A stretch of DNA of 64,000 nucleotides from JAMXLO01 sp963791495 (GTDB lineage Bacteria; Pseudomonadota; Alphaproteobacteria; Acetobacterales; Acetobacteraceae): NCBI GenBank assembly GCA_963791495.1, contig CAWBST010000022.1, positions 124,001-188,000 on the forward strand, given 5' to 3'. The notes beneath the pieces are model-generated. The model ran no database searches and had not been told where the DNA came from. It worked only from the letters and a program-made list of their open reading frames with translations. Position numbers and translations under genes: made by a program. Numbering within the stretch: the stretch's first letter is position 1; each line of letters opens with the position of its first letter. Positions 34,989 through 44,244 of this stretch are shown piece after piece.

Positions 34989-36191
34989 TCAGGCCTGGGC
35001 AAATCGTTCGATGCCGGGAGCAGGCGTCCCGGCATGCGCCGCTGTCAGCGCAGCCGCCGCATAGTCGATATCGGCGGGCGAGGTAAAGCGCCCGATCCCG
35101 ATACGCAACGTGCGCGCGGCCGCGTCGTCGCTCAGGCCCAGCGCGCGCAGCACGTAGGAGGGCTCGATCGTCGCAGATGAACAGGCCGATCCAGTGGATA
35201 CGCAGAGATCCGGCACGCGCGCCATCAGGTCTGTGGCGGCGACGTCTGGAAAGGTCAGGTTGAGGTTGCCGGGAATCCGCTCGTCCGTACTGCCGTTCAC
35301 CGCAACCCCCGGGATTGCTTCACGCAGGCGGTCCACCAGAACGTCGCGCAGAACGCCAATCCGCTTGGCTTCCTCCGCCATTTCCGCCTGTGCGAGACGG
35401 CAGGCCTCGCCGAGCCCGACGATCAGCGGCGCGGGCAGCGTACCGGAGCGCAATCCACGCTCCTGTCCGCCTCCGGAGAACAGCGGGCTCAGCCGCACGC
35501 GCGGCCGGCGACGCACGTAGAGCACGCCGACTCCCTTCGGCCCGTACACCTTGTGGCCGCTGATCGAGGCCAGATCGACCTTCCAGCCAGTCAGGTCCAG
35601 CGGGATCTTGCCGGTTGCCTGGGCGACGTCGGTATGGAACAGCGCCCCCGCCTGCTTGGCGATCGCGGCGAGTGCGGCGATGTCCTGCACCACCCCGATC
35701 TCGTTGTTCACCGCCATGACGCTGACCAGCAGCGTCGGCACCTCGAGCGCCGCGCGCAACGCGTCGGGATCCAGCAGACCATCCGCGAGCACCGGCAGGA
35801 ACACCGGCTCGAAGCCCTCCTGGCCGAGATCGCCCACCGATTCGAGGACGCATTTGTGCTCGGTCGCCACGGTGACGATGCGGCGGCGCTCGTTGCCCGC
35901 GCGCTGGGCGAAGCGGGCGGCGCCCTTGATCGCGATGTTGTTGCTCTCGGTCGCGCCGGAGGTGAACACCAGCTCCTTCGCGTCGGCGCCGATCAGGGCG
36001 GCGACCTGGCCGCGGGCATCCTCGACCGCGGCCTCCGCCTCGGTGCCCATCACGTGCTCGACGCTATGCGGGTTGCCGTAGTGCTCGGTGAACCAGGGCA
36101 GCATCGCTTCCATCACGCGCGGGTCGCAGCGCGTGGTGGCCTGGTTGTCCAAATAGACCGGGCGGTTCGGACGTGGTGGAGACGTGATCAT
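34989..36191 (-). CDS. iscS: Cysteine desulfurase IscS
   Basis: IscS takes sulfur from cysteine with PLP. The 400-residue protein starts at the ATG at 36191. It shows VYLDNQATTRCDPRV, TSGATESNN, ATEHKCVLE, FHTDVAQATGK, the PLP lysine in SISGHKVYGPKGVG and the mobile-loop Cys in STGSACSSATIEPSYVL. It is one of two adjacent cysteine desulfurases; this one has the longer active-site loop region of IscS (group I) enzymes. Confidence 0.93.
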   Translation of the reverse strand: MITSPPRPNRPVYLDNQATTRCDPRVMEAMLPWFTEHYGNPHSVEHVMGTEAEAAVEDARGQVAALIGADAKELVFTSGATESNNIAIKGAARFAQRAGNERRRIVTVATEHKCVLESVGDLGQEGFEPVFLPVLADGLLDPDALRAALEVPTLLVSVMAVNNEIGVVQDIAALAAIAKQAGALFHTDVAQATGKIPLDLTGWKVDLASISGHKVYGPKGVGVLYVRRRPRVRLSPLFSGGGQERGLRSGTLPAPLIVGLGEACRLAQAEMAEEAKRIGVLRDVLVDRLREAIPGVAVNGSTDERIPGNLNLTFPDVAATDLMARVPDLCVSTGSACSSATIEPSYVLRALGLSDDAAARTLRIGIGRFTSPADIDYAAAALTAAHAGTPAPGIERFAQA

Positions 36192-36207
36192 GCCGGGCAA
36201 TGTGGGT

Positions 36208-37305
36208 TCAGGCGGCGCGTGGTGCCAGCGTCGCACGCAGCCGGTCTGACATGTGATGGTAGGCACCGGCGAAGCGGGCAACGTCCGCTTCGGTCGCGTT
36301 CCATGGCAGCGAGACGCGGATCGCCTGGCCGGCCAGCGGCCCCAGACCCATGGCTGCGAGTACGTGGCTTGCCGTCACCTTGCCCGAACTGCACGCGGCG
36401 CCCGCGCTGACCGCTATCCCGTCCAGATCGAGCGCGATCACCTGGGCATCCGCCCGCACACCGGGCAGCGCCAGGCAGGTGGTATTGGCCAGCCGGTTCG
36501 CACCCCCGCCGTACACGACGGCTCCCGCCGCGACCGCCGCCGCCTCTGCCGCATCGCGCAGCGGCGCGAGGCGGGATGCATCGGTTGCGGCGGTCGCGCC
36601 GGCGGCGAACCCGGCGATGGCGGGCAGGGGAGGCGTGCCGCCTCGCCGGCCGCGTTCCTGTCCGCCGCCGGCGATCAGCGGGGCGACGGTCGCGACCTCC
36701 GGGGCCAGCAGCAAGGCGCCGGCACCCGGCGGGCCGCCCAGCTTGTGCGAGGATATCGCCATGCTGTGGGCGCCGAGTAACGAAAACCTGATATCGATCC
36801 GCCCCGCCGCCTGGACGGCATCGACGTGCAGCCATGCGCCATGCCGTCGACAGAGAGCGGCGGCCTCTGCGATCGGCTGAATCGTGCCTGTCTCGTTGTT
36901 GGCCAGCATCAGGCAGACCAGCGCCGGCCCACCATCCGTCAGCCACGCCGCCAGCGTATCGAGGTCGGCGACCCCGTCGTGATCGACCGGCAGCGACAGC
37001 GCATCTGGAGCAGGCGAGCGCACCGCGTCATGCTCGGTTGCACCGACGATCACCCGACGCTTGGCGCCCAGCGCGTGGATCGCCAGCGCGTCCGCCTCGG
37101 TGCCACCCGAGGTGAACACCAGATCCTGCGCCCGTGCGCCAAACCGGGCGGCCAACGCCTCGCGCGCGTCCTCCAGGACCCGGCGCGCCGCACGGCCAGC
37201 GGCATGAACAGAAGACGGATTGCCGGTCACCTCCAGCGCGGCGAGCATCGCAGCGCGTGCCTCGGGGCGCAGCGGTTCCGTGGCGTTGGCGTCCAGATAG
37301 ACCAT
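36208..37305 (-). CDS. Second cysteine desulfurase (NifS/IscS-like)
   Basis: This 365-residue protein starts MVYLDANATEPLRPEAR at 37305. Motifs are FTSGGTEADALAI, ATEHDAV, LHVDAVQAAG, the PLP lysine in SISSHKLGGPPGAG (AISSHKLGG) and the sulfur-accepting Cys in SAGAACSSGKVTASHVL. It is shorter than IscS and more NifS-like. It lies 16 bases upstream of iscS and 2 bases after the iscR-like gene. A division of labour (Fe-S clusters against tRNA thiolation or molybdenum cofactor) is plausible. Confidence 0.9.
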   Translation of the reverse strand: MVYLDANATEPLRPEARAAMLAALEVTGNPSSVHAAGRAARRVLEDAREALAARFGARAQDLVFTSGGTEADALAIHALGAKRRVIVGATEHDAVRSPAPDALSLPVDHDGVADLDTLAAWLTDGGPALVCLMLANNETGTIQPIAEAAALCRRHGAWLHVDAVQAAGRIDIRFSLLGAHSMAISSHKLGGPPGAGALLLAPEVATVAPLIAGGGQERGRRGGTPPLPAIAGFAAGATAATDASRLAPLRDAAEAAAVAAGAVVYGGGANRLANTTCLALPGVRADAQVIALDLDGIAVSAGAACSSGKVTASHVLAAMGLGPLAGQAIRVSLPWNATEADVARFAGAYHHMSDRLRATLAPRAA

Positions 37306-37307
37306 GG

Positions 37308-37769
37308 CTACTCGGCTGCCAGCCTCCGGTCGGCGTCGAGCGGAACGGCGCGGCCCACGACGCGCCCCGCGACCACATCGGCCAGCGTCACGCCTTGGAG
37401 GAAGAACTGGATCTGTCGGCCCAGCTCTTCCCACAGATCGCGCGTCTGGCAGCGTGTCTGCCCTTCGGTGTTCGGACCCTCCTCGCGCGTCGCATGGGTC
37501 GGCTCGTCGACTGCGGCGATGATGTCGGCAACGGCGATCGCCTCGGATGAGCGCGCCAGCCGATAGCCGCCACCCGGACCTCGCGCCGAACCCACCAGCC
37601 CCGCGCGCCGCAGCCTGCCGAACAGCTGCTCCAGATACGCCTGGCTAAGCCTTTGCCGCGCCGCGATCTCGGCCAGGCAGACCGGTCCGCACTCGCAGCC
37701 CAGTGTCTGGCGGGTGGCCAGATCCACCATTGCCATCACCGCGCAACGCCCGCGGGTGGAAAGCTGCAT
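37308..37769 (-). CDS. iscR: Rrf2-family IscR-like regulator with reduced cluster cysteines
   Basis: The 153-residue winged-HTH protein starts MQLSTRGRCAVMAMVDLA with the Rrf2 HTH LAEIAARQRLSQAYLEQLF and wing ARGPGGGYRLA. E. coli IscR uses three Cys in about 12 residues; here only one is left in that segment (EGQTRCQTRDLWEEL). An extra Cys-rich motif, CECGPVC, lies at about residues 25-31, before the recognition helix. Single-Cys IscR forms are known in Rhodobacter. It sits 3 bases after cysE and just before the desulfurases it probably controls. Confidence 0.88.
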   Translation of the reverse strand: MQLSTRGRCAVMAMVDLATRQTLGCECGPVCLAEIAARQRLSQAYLEQLFGRLRRAGLVGSARGPGGGYRLARSSEAIAVADIIAAVDEPTHATREEGPNTEGQTRCQTRDLWEELGRQIQFFLQGVTLADVVAGRVVGRAVPLDADRRLAAE

Positions 37770-37772
37770 CGC

Positions 37773-38462
37773 CTATTCAGCTACCGCCTGGCGCTGGCGC
37801 AGCTGGTCCTCGACCACGCGCGCAACCCGCGCCTCCAGTTCCGCCAGCTCGCAGTGCATCTGGTCGAGGTCGCGCAGCAGCGGATCGAGGCAGTCGTCGC
37901 ACGGGATGCCATAGGGATCGAAGGTCGGACCCTTGCGATCGCGGATCGGTTGCCGATCGACCGGCCGGGCCGGGATTCCCACGACCGTGGTGTTGTCGGG
38001 CACGTTGTCCAGCACGACGGCGTTCGACCCGACCCGGGCGTTGTCGCCCACCCTGATCGGTCCCAGCACCTTGGCGCCGGCGCCAATGATCACGTTGTTG
38101 CCAACAGTCGGGTGCCGCTTGCCGCCGGCGGCGCGAGCAACCCCCAAGGTAACCTGATGATACAGGTAGCAGTCATCGCCGATCTCGGCGGTCTCGCCGA
38201 TCACCACCCCCATCCCGTGGTCGATCACCAGCCGCCGGCCAAGCCTGGCAGCCGGATGGATCTCGATGCCGGTCAGCCAGCGCGCGATATGGGAGGAGAA
38301 GCGTCCCAACACGCGCAGGCCGTGCTGCCATAGCCAGTGTGACAACCGATGCCACATGACGGCATGCAACCCCGGGTAGCACAACAGCACTTCCAGCGAC
38401 GAATGCGCCGCTGGATCACGCTCCCGATAGGTCCGGACCGTCTCGCGCAACATGAAAGCCAT
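37773..38462 (-). CDS. cysE: Serine O-acetyltransferase CysE
   Basis: CysE makes O-acetylserine for cysteine synthesis. The 229-residue protein has YPGLHAVMWHRLSHWLW at the N-terminus and left-handed beta-helix repeats with IEIHPAARLGRRLVIDHGM and GVVIGETAEIGD, catalytic Asp/His in IDHGMG, and HPTVGNNVIIGAGAKVLGP. It is first in the operon to mnmA and supplies the cysteine used by the desulfurases. A C-terminal helical segment from about residue 180 (CDDCLDPLLRDLDQM) exceeds the E. coli core and is common in EpsC-type forms. Confidence 0.93.
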   Translation of the reverse strand: MAFMLRETVRTYRERDPAAHSSLEVLLCYPGLHAVMWHRLSHWLWQHGLRVLGRFSSHIARWLTGIEIHPAARLGRRLVIDHGMGVVIGETAEIGDDCYLYHQVTLGVARAAGGKRHPTVGNNVIIGAGAKVLGPIRVGDNARVGSNAVVLDNVPDNTTVVGIPARPVDRQPIRDRKGPTFDPYGIPCDDCLDPLLRDLDQMHCELAELEARVARVVEDQLRQRQAVAE

Positions 38463-38781
38463 GCGACAATTCCGTGATGAAGTGCGGCTGCTTCTGCTGT
38501 ATATAGAGGCAGACCCTGGGATTTGGGGCCCAATCCCGGAGCCGGCCGGTCAAGCCAGGAAGCAAACCCGCGTTGTCGTTCCGCTAGAGCGTATCTATTC
38601 CGACCCAACAGGTCAAGAATTCACGCGGAACTGAAAAGCGGAGAAGGCGTTCTTGTCGTAGTATTGACATGATCGGACGCAGGGGACGGGGCTGTATGTT
38701 CGGGGAAGTAGCGGCGGCATGGGGCGCGGGGTCCCGGGCACGACGCACCCCAGTTTAACAGGAAAGCGGTTTCGGGACGCC
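38463..38781. other. Intergenic region between divergent cysE and a hydrolase gene
   Basis: These 319 bases contain no supported gene. They carry the promoter of the six-gene cysE-mnmA operon and that of the hydrolase. A TTGACA at 38664-38669 on the plus strand lacks a -10 box at proper spacing. No IscR-type palindrome was recognised by eye. Confidence 0.35.
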
Positions 38782-39447
38782 ATGCCAGAGGTGATGTTTG
38801 CCGGCCCTGACGGCCGGCTCGAGGGACGTTATCACCACTCGAAGGAGACTGGTGCGCCAGTCGCTTTGATCCTTCATCCGCATCCGCTGCACGGCGGGAC
38901 GATGAACAATCGAGTCACTTACTCGATGTATCAGGCGTTCCAGCGGCTCGGCTGCTCGGTGATGCGGTTCAACTTTCGCGGCGTCGGCCGCAGCCAGGGT
39001 CGTTATGACGGCGGCATCGGCGAGATCGGGGACGCTGCCTCGGCACTCGACTGGATGCAGGCGGTCAACCCGAACCACGGCGGATTGTGGATAGCCGGGT
39101 ACTCGTTCGGTGCATTCATCGGCATGCAGTTACTGATGCGCCGGCCGGAAGTCTCCGGCTGGGTCAGCGTCGCGCCGCCGGCCAACCACTACGACTTCGG
39201 CTTCCTCGCACCCTGTCCGTGTGGCGGGCTGATGCTGCACGGCGACGCCGACGAACTCGTGCCGGAGAACGCGGTGCGCAAGCTGGTCGACAAGCTGAAT
39301 ACCCAGAAGGGCGTGAGCGTCGACTACCGGGTGTTCCAGGGTGCCGACCACGTCTTCGCCGACCACGCCGAGAAGGTGTCCGAAGCTATCGACGATTATT
39401 GCGGCAAGTCGATCGCCCGGCGGGCGATGGCGCTGGCCGCCGACTGA
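38782..39447 (+). CDS. Alpha/beta hydrolase (YghX/CocE-like small family)
   Basis: This 221-residue hydrolase starts MPEVMFAGPDGRLEG. It has LILHPHPLHGGTMNN (oxyanion loop), FNFRGVGRSQG, the nucleophile elbow IAGYSFGAFIGM with Ser, LMLHGDADELVP (acid) and GADHVFADH (His). The HPHPLHGG signature is typical of a conserved proteobacterial family of small alpha/beta hydrolases of unknown substrate. The open frame reaches back 21 codons with no family similarity, so the ATG at 38782 is chosen. Confidence 0.85.
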   Translation: MPEVMFAGPDGRLEGRYHHSKETGAPVALILHPHPLHGGTMNNRVTYSMYQAFQRLGCSVMRFNFRGVGRSQGRYDGGIGEIGDAASALDWMQAVNPNHGGLWIAGYSFGAFIGMQLLMRRPEVSGWVSVAPPANHYDFGFLAPCPCGGLMLHGDADELVPENAVRKLVDKLNTQKGVSVDYRVFQGADHVFADHAEKVSEAIDDYCGKSIARRAMALAAD

Positions 39448-39454
39448 GTGCGGC

Positions 39455-40528
39455 TCAACGGCCGGGCGAACTGGCCCGGCCGCCAGGCATCGGTTGCGGC
39501 ACGCCTGTGGTCCCAGGATAACTGATCGGCAACCCGGCGCGGGAGCGTGCGGCGAGGAAGCCGAAGCACTGCGCCTCCAGCGCGTCGCCATTCCAGCCCA
39601 GCGTCTCCACCGGATCGACCGGCACGCCCAGCCGGTCGCGCAATGCCGTCATGATCGCCGGATTGTGCCGGCCGCCGCCCGTCACCACCCAGCGCAGCGG
39701 CTTCGCCGGCAACTTGGCGGCCGCGACAGCATCCGCTGTGAATGCCACCAGCGTCGCGGCGCCGTCTGCGGGCGACAGGTGCTCGAGGCCGCTCGCCGCG
39801 AGCGAGGCAGCAAAGTCCAGCCGGTCGAGCGACTTCGGCGCCGGCCGCGCGAAGTAAGCATCCGCGAGCAACCGGTTCAGCACCGCGGCATCGATCTGGC
39901 CGGACCGCGCCAGCGCGCCGTCGCGGTCGAATGGTGAGCCGGCACGCCGCGCCATCCAGTCGTCGAGCGGTCCATTGCCCGGGCCGGTGTCGAATGCGAT
40001 CAGTTCCCCGTCGGCGCCGATCCAGGTCACATTCGCCACGCCGCCGATGTTCAGCACCGCCAGCGGCTTGGCGACATCGCGCGCCAGTGCGGCATGATAG
40101 ACGGGCGCGAGCGGCGCCCCTTGGCCTCCTGCCGCGACATCGGCCGAGCGAAAGTCATGCACCACCGGTAAGCCGGTGCGCCAGGCAAGCTCGGCCGCGT
40201 CGCCGATCTGCCAGGTCCGTCGTCGGTCGGGCTGGTGCAGGATCGTCTGGCCGTGGAAGCCGATCAGGTCCGCCTCTCGCCCGAGCGCAGCCACCGCGCG
40301 CGCATGATATTCGGTCAGCCGCGCCTCAGCGCTCTTCAGGCGCCGGTCATCGGGGTCGAGCGTCGCAGCGTGGTCCAGAATGCGCCGCAGGTCGGCGCGC
40401 AGCCGATCATTGTAAGGCAGCGTCAGCGAGGGTCCGAACGCGCCGATCCGCTCGCCATCGGTCTCCAGCCAGGCGGCATCGACGCCGTCCAGCGAGGTCC
40501 CGCTCATCAGTCCGATCGTGCGCAGCAT
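39455..40528 (-). CDS. anmK: Anhydro-N-acetylmuramic acid kinase AnmK
   Basis: AnmK phosphorylates and opens 1,6-anhydroMurNAc in peptidoglycan recycling. The 357-residue protein starts MLRTIGLMSGTSLDGVDAAW and has FHGQTILHQP, VHDFRSADVAAGGQGAPL, LNIGGVANVTWI, DTGPGNGPLDDW and VVTGGGRHN, all family motifs. It faces tyrS across 37 bases, an arrangement common in alphaproteobacteria. It ends 7 bases from the convergent hydrolase gene. Confidence 0.94.
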   Translation of the reverse strand: MLRTIGLMSGTSLDGVDAAWLETDGERIGAFGPSLTLPYNDRLRADLRRILDHAATLDPDDRRLKSAEARLTEYHARAVAALGREADLIGFHGQTILHQPDRRRTWQIGDAAELAWRTGLPVVHDFRSADVAAGGQGAPLAPVYHAALARDVAKPLAVLNIGGVANVTWIGADGELIAFDTGPGNGPLDDWMARRAGSPFDRDGALARSGQIDAAVLNRLLADAYFARPAPKSLDRLDFAASLAASGLEHLSPADGAATLVAFTADAVAAAKLPAKPLRWVVTGGGRHNPAIMTALRDRLGVPVDPVETLGWNGDALEAQCFGFLAARSRAGLPISYPGTTGVPQPMPGGRASSPGR

Positions 40529-40565
40529 TTTCCCTCGTCCGTGTCTGTGCTAGCCCCTGCGCGTC

Positions 40566-41811
40566 ATGATCAACAGCGAATTCCTGCACGAGGCGACCGA
40601 GCGCGGCTTCGTCTTCCAGTGCACCGACACCGAAGGGCTGGACGCGGCGCTGCGTGCTGGCACCCTGACAGCCTATATCGGCTTCGACTGCACAGCCGAC
40701 AGCCTGCACGTCGGCAGCCTGGTGCAGATCATGATCCTCCGCCTGCTGCAGCGCCACGGCCATCGTCCGCTGGTGCTGATGGGCGGCGGCACCACGCGCA
40801 TCGGTGATCCGTCCGGCAAGGACGAGACCCGGCAACTTCTCACCAGCGAGCAGATCGCCGCCAACATGGCCGGCATCCGCCGCTGCTTCGATCCGTTCCT
40901 GCACTTCGGTGACGGCCCCACGGATGCGCTCACCGCCAATAACGACGACTGGCTGAGTGCACTCGGCTACATCCCGCTGCTGCGCGAGGTCGGCACGCAC
41001 TTCACCGTCAACCGCATGCTGAGCTTCGACAGCGTGCGGATCAGGCTCGATCGCGAGCATCCGCTGACGTTCCTCGAATTCAACTACATGATTCTGCAGA
41101 GCTACGACTTCCGCGAGCTGTATCGTCGCTACGGCTGCACGCTGCAGATCGGCGGCTCGGATCAGTGGGGCAACATCGTCTGCGGCATCGACCTGACGCG
41201 GCGCACCGACAACAAGACTGTGTACGGCCTGACCACGCCGCTGATCGCCACCGCATCGGGCGCCAAGATGGGCAAGAGCGTGCAGGGCGCCGTCTGGCTG
41301 ACGCGCGACCGGCTGTCGCCCTATGAGTACTGGCAGTTCTGGCGCAACACCGAGGACGCCGATGTCGGCCGCTTCATGCGGCTGTTCACCGATCTGCCGC
41401 TGGCGGAGATCGCGCGGCTCGAAGCGCTGGGCGGGACCGAGGTCAACGAGGCGAAGAAGATCCTGGCAACCGAGGCGACGAGCCTGGCGCACGGCGCGGA
41501 GGCCGCCGCCGACGCCGCGGAAACCGCGCGGCTGACCTTCGAGGAAGGCGAGGCGGCCGACACGCTGCCCAGCGTCGAAGTTGCCGCGCGGCGAACTGGC
41601 TGCGGGCATCCCCGCGTTTCGGCTGTTCGCCCTGGCAGGGCTGGCCGGCAGCAACGGCGAGGCGCGCCGGCTGATCCGTGGCGGCGGCGCGCGCATCAAC
41701 GATATGCCCGTTAAGAATGAGGGCCAGACCGTCACGGTGGGCGATCTGCACGACGACGCCATCAAGCTCTCGGCAGGACGCAAGCATCACCGGCTGGTGC
41801 GGGTGCCGTAG
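40566..41811 (+). pseudogene. tyrS: Tyrosyl-tRNA synthetase TyrS, one-base frameshift before the S4 domain
   Basis: The catalytic part is complete: YIGFDCTADSLHVGSLVQI (HIGH-like), GGGTTRIGDPSGKDE, EFNYMILQSYD, GGSDQWGNIV and the KMSKS-like AKMGKSVQG. After LPSVEV the frame breaks at 41581-41583. One extra base shifts the C-terminal S4 RNA-binding domain (PRGELAAGIPAFRLF, then NGEARRLIRGGGARIND to HRLVRVP) into the next frame. TyrS is usually essential and both parts are well preserved, so an assembly indel (TT for T) is the most likely cause. Confidence 0.9.
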
Positions 41812-41822
41812 CGACCGGCTGA

Positions 41823-42734
41823 TCAGCCCTCGCAGGCCAGGCGCAATCCGGCCTCGTCCCAGTCCAGCGCGACCAGCTGTCCGGTGCCCGACAGCGTGAC
41901 ATACGCCGTCCGCAGGTCCGGCCCGCCAAAGCAGATATTGGTGGTCACCGGGTCGGGCATCGCCACCTGCCGCACCAGCCTGCCGTCGGGCGCGATCACG
42001 CTGATGCAGCCGGTGATCAGCGTCGCAATGCAGACGTTGCCCGAGGCCTCGACCGCCAGGCTGTCGAACCGCTGGAACCCGGGCAGCCCGGCGACCAGCC
42101 GTCCGCCATGCGGCGACGGCCAGCCCTGCTTCCTCACCACACCTGGCTCGGTGATGTCGAACGCCCAGAGCCGCGCTGGCTCTGTCTCGGCGACGTAAAG
42201 CACCGTGCCATCCGGCGACAGACCGATGCCGTTCGGCGTCAACGCGGGAGCGGCGACCTCGACGATCGTCGAGCCGTCCGCCAGCGCGTAGTAGATCACG
42301 CCATGGTCGCGGTCACGCGCGCGGGTCTTGCCGAGATCGGTGAAGTAGAAGCCGCCAAACGCGTCGAACACGATGTCGTTCGGCCCGTTCAGCTTGTTGG
42401 CGCCGCAGCGGTCGTACAGCACAGCGACCGTGCCGGTCCTTGGATCGACGCGCTCGATGCGGCCGCTGACGTAGTCGGACGACACCATGGCCGGGCGGAA
42501 CAGGTTCTCCTCCAGCCGCCAGGCGAAGCCGCCATTGTTGCAGACATAGAAGGCACCGTCCGGTCCCACGGCGAGACCATTGGGGCCGCCGCCGGTGCGG
42601 GCGATCACCTGGACTGTGCCGTCCGGCAGCACCCGGCTCACCGTCTGGCGCTCGATCTCCACCAGCACGACCGAGCCGTCGCGCATCGCCACCGGACCTT
42701 CCGGGAAGCAAAGTCCGCTCGCCACTACCCTCAC
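41823..42734 (-). CDS. SMP-30/gluconolactonase-family protein
   Basis: This 303-residue six-bladed propeller enzyme starts at a GTG (42734) preceded by GGGGAGGAAG. Motifs are ASGLCFPEGPV (metal-binding Glu), GGPNGLAVGPDG, NKLNGPNDIVFDAFGGFYFTD, LTPNGIGLSPDGTVLYVAET and the acidic ligand in FDSLAVEASGN. The family hydrolyses sugar lactones and related esters with a divalent metal. The start lies next to a repeat, and the frame upstream of it has no family similarity. Confidence 0.9.
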   Translation of the reverse strand: MRVVASGLCFPEGPVAMRDGSVVLVEIERQTVSRVLPDGTVQVIARTGGGPNGLAVGPDGAFYVCNNGGFAWRLEENLFRPAMVSSDYVSGRIERVDPRTGTVAVLYDRCGANKLNGPNDIVFDAFGGFYFTDLGKTRARDRDHGVIYYALADGSTIVEVAAPALTPNGIGLSPDGTVLYVAETEPARLWAFDITEPGVVRKQGWPSPHGGRLVAGLPGFQRFDSLAVEASGNVCIATLITGCISVIAPDGRLVRQVAMPDPVTTNICFGGPDLRTAYVTLSGTGQLVALDWDEAGLRLACEG

Positions 42735-42753
42735 TTTCTTCCTCCCCGCTGGT

Positions 42754-42812
42754 GAGACCCTCACCCGCCACGCTACGCGTGGCGACCTTTCCCGCAAAGC
42801 GGGCGAGGTGTG
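42754..42812. repeat. Double stem-loop REP-like repeat
   Basis: Two stem-loops lie side by side. GCCACGC-TAC-GCGTGGC (42767-42783) is perfect over 7 bp. CCCGC-AAA-GCGGG (42791-42803) follows. Flanking GGTGAGACCCTCACC and CGAGGTG give an outer partial symmetry. It lies between the divergent SMP-30 and O-antigen-ligase-like genes and is probably a dispersed element. Confidence 0.6.
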
Positions 42813-42856
42813 CGTGCCCTGCCCCAAAAGCGGTTCGGTAATGATTTCGTGCTGCC

Positions 42857-44214
42857 ATGCGGCGAATGGAGACACGATGGGCCGCCCGAGCCGATTGGAG
42901 CATGCCGGCGCTGCTGGCCATCTGTGGCGCCTTCGCCACTGCCGCCGCGGGCGACCGTTCTCGTCCCGTCCTGGTCCTGGCTGCCGTTGGCGATCGTCGC
43001 GGTCGCCGCTGCCGGCATCCTGGCGTACCGGCTCACCATCGCGCTCTGTGTCGTCTGGCTGCTGCTCGCCGGCGCCACGCTCGAGATGACGCTGAGCGAC
43101 ATCGTCGGTCCGGCGGCCTTCCAAACCACCATCGCGGTGGTCAAAGCGGCGGAACTCGGTCTGGCGCTGCTGTGCATCGTCCGCTACGGCCCTTGTGCGG
43201 ACGTGTTCAATCCGTCCCTCGCCTTCGTGGCGATGTTCGTCGTCGGCGTGGCGCACGGGCTGTATCCCGGCCTGACACCAACCGACAGCCTCCGTTCGCT
43301 GCTCGGATCGGTCGCACCTTTCGCGTTCGCATTCGCCCGGGTGCCGCCGCACTGGGGCAAGGCAATGGTGCGCACGACCGCCTGGATTCCGCTGCTTTCG
43401 GTGGCGGGCGGTGCGGTGCTAGCGCTGGCCGGGCTGCGTTCCCTGTTCGTGGACAGCGGCGGCGAGCGCCTGGCCGGGCTTGGCCATCCGGCATTCCTCG
43501 GAGGGTTCTGCCTCGCCGCGATCTATGCCTGCCTGATCGAGCTTTACCGCGACGGCAAGTTACGCTGGCTTCTGCTGCTGGTGGCGAACTTCCTGATCCT
43601 GGTGCTGACCGGGGCGCGGGCGCCGCTTGCCTGCGCGATCGCGGTGACCGGCCTGACGCTCGCCTTCGTGCGGTCGGATGCATTTCCGCGCCGGTATCGC
43701 ATCCTGCCGATGCTGCTGGGCGCCTGCCTGCTGCCGCTGCTGGTGGTTCTCGCGCAGGAACTATCCATGGTGCGGCTGTTCAATCTGCTGAGCGGCGAGG
43801 CCACCAATCTGAGTGGCCGCGAACTGCTTTGGCCGCCCTTCGAGCAGGCGGCCGACGCGTCGCCATGGCTCGGCTGGGGCGTGGGCGCTGGCAATACGAT
43901 CATCCCGCAGGACAGCGAGCTGGCGGTCCTGATCGGCAGCCGGGCTGCCCATAACGAGTACCTCCGGATGCTGGTGGAGGGCGGACAACTCGGCCGCGGC
44001 CTGCTGATCGTGCTGTTCGTGCTCTGGGTGGTGCAGCACACGCGGCGCTTTGTGTCGCACCGACAAGGTGATCATGCGGCTGGTCTTCCTCGGCTTCGCG
44101 GTGCACGCCTATACCGACAATGTGCTGATCGCGACGACGGCCTGCGTGTTCTTCACTTTCGCGACGGGGGTGTTCGCGCAAGAGCGCTTGCCGCACGCGG
44201 GCGAGGTGGCGTAG
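42857..44214 (+). pseudogene. O-antigen-ligase-like (Wzy_C) membrane protein, frameshifted
   Basis: The main frame encodes about 12 membrane segments, the Wzy_C region GWGVGAGNTIIP and AHNEYLRMLVEGGQLGRG, and AYTDN near the end. The N-terminus from an ATG at 42857 (MRRMETRWAARADWSMPA, LLAICGAFATAAAG) is in another frame. It joins the main frame near 42950 (ATVLVPSWSWLPLAIV). A second shift near 44050 leads to LGFAVHAYTDNVLIATTA and the stop at 44214. The gene would act in polysaccharide ligation or polymerisation at the inner membrane. Both shifts are single-base events. Confidence 0.72.
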
Positions 44215-44244
44215 GCACGGCGCACTCTGCTGGAGCCGTGCCTC

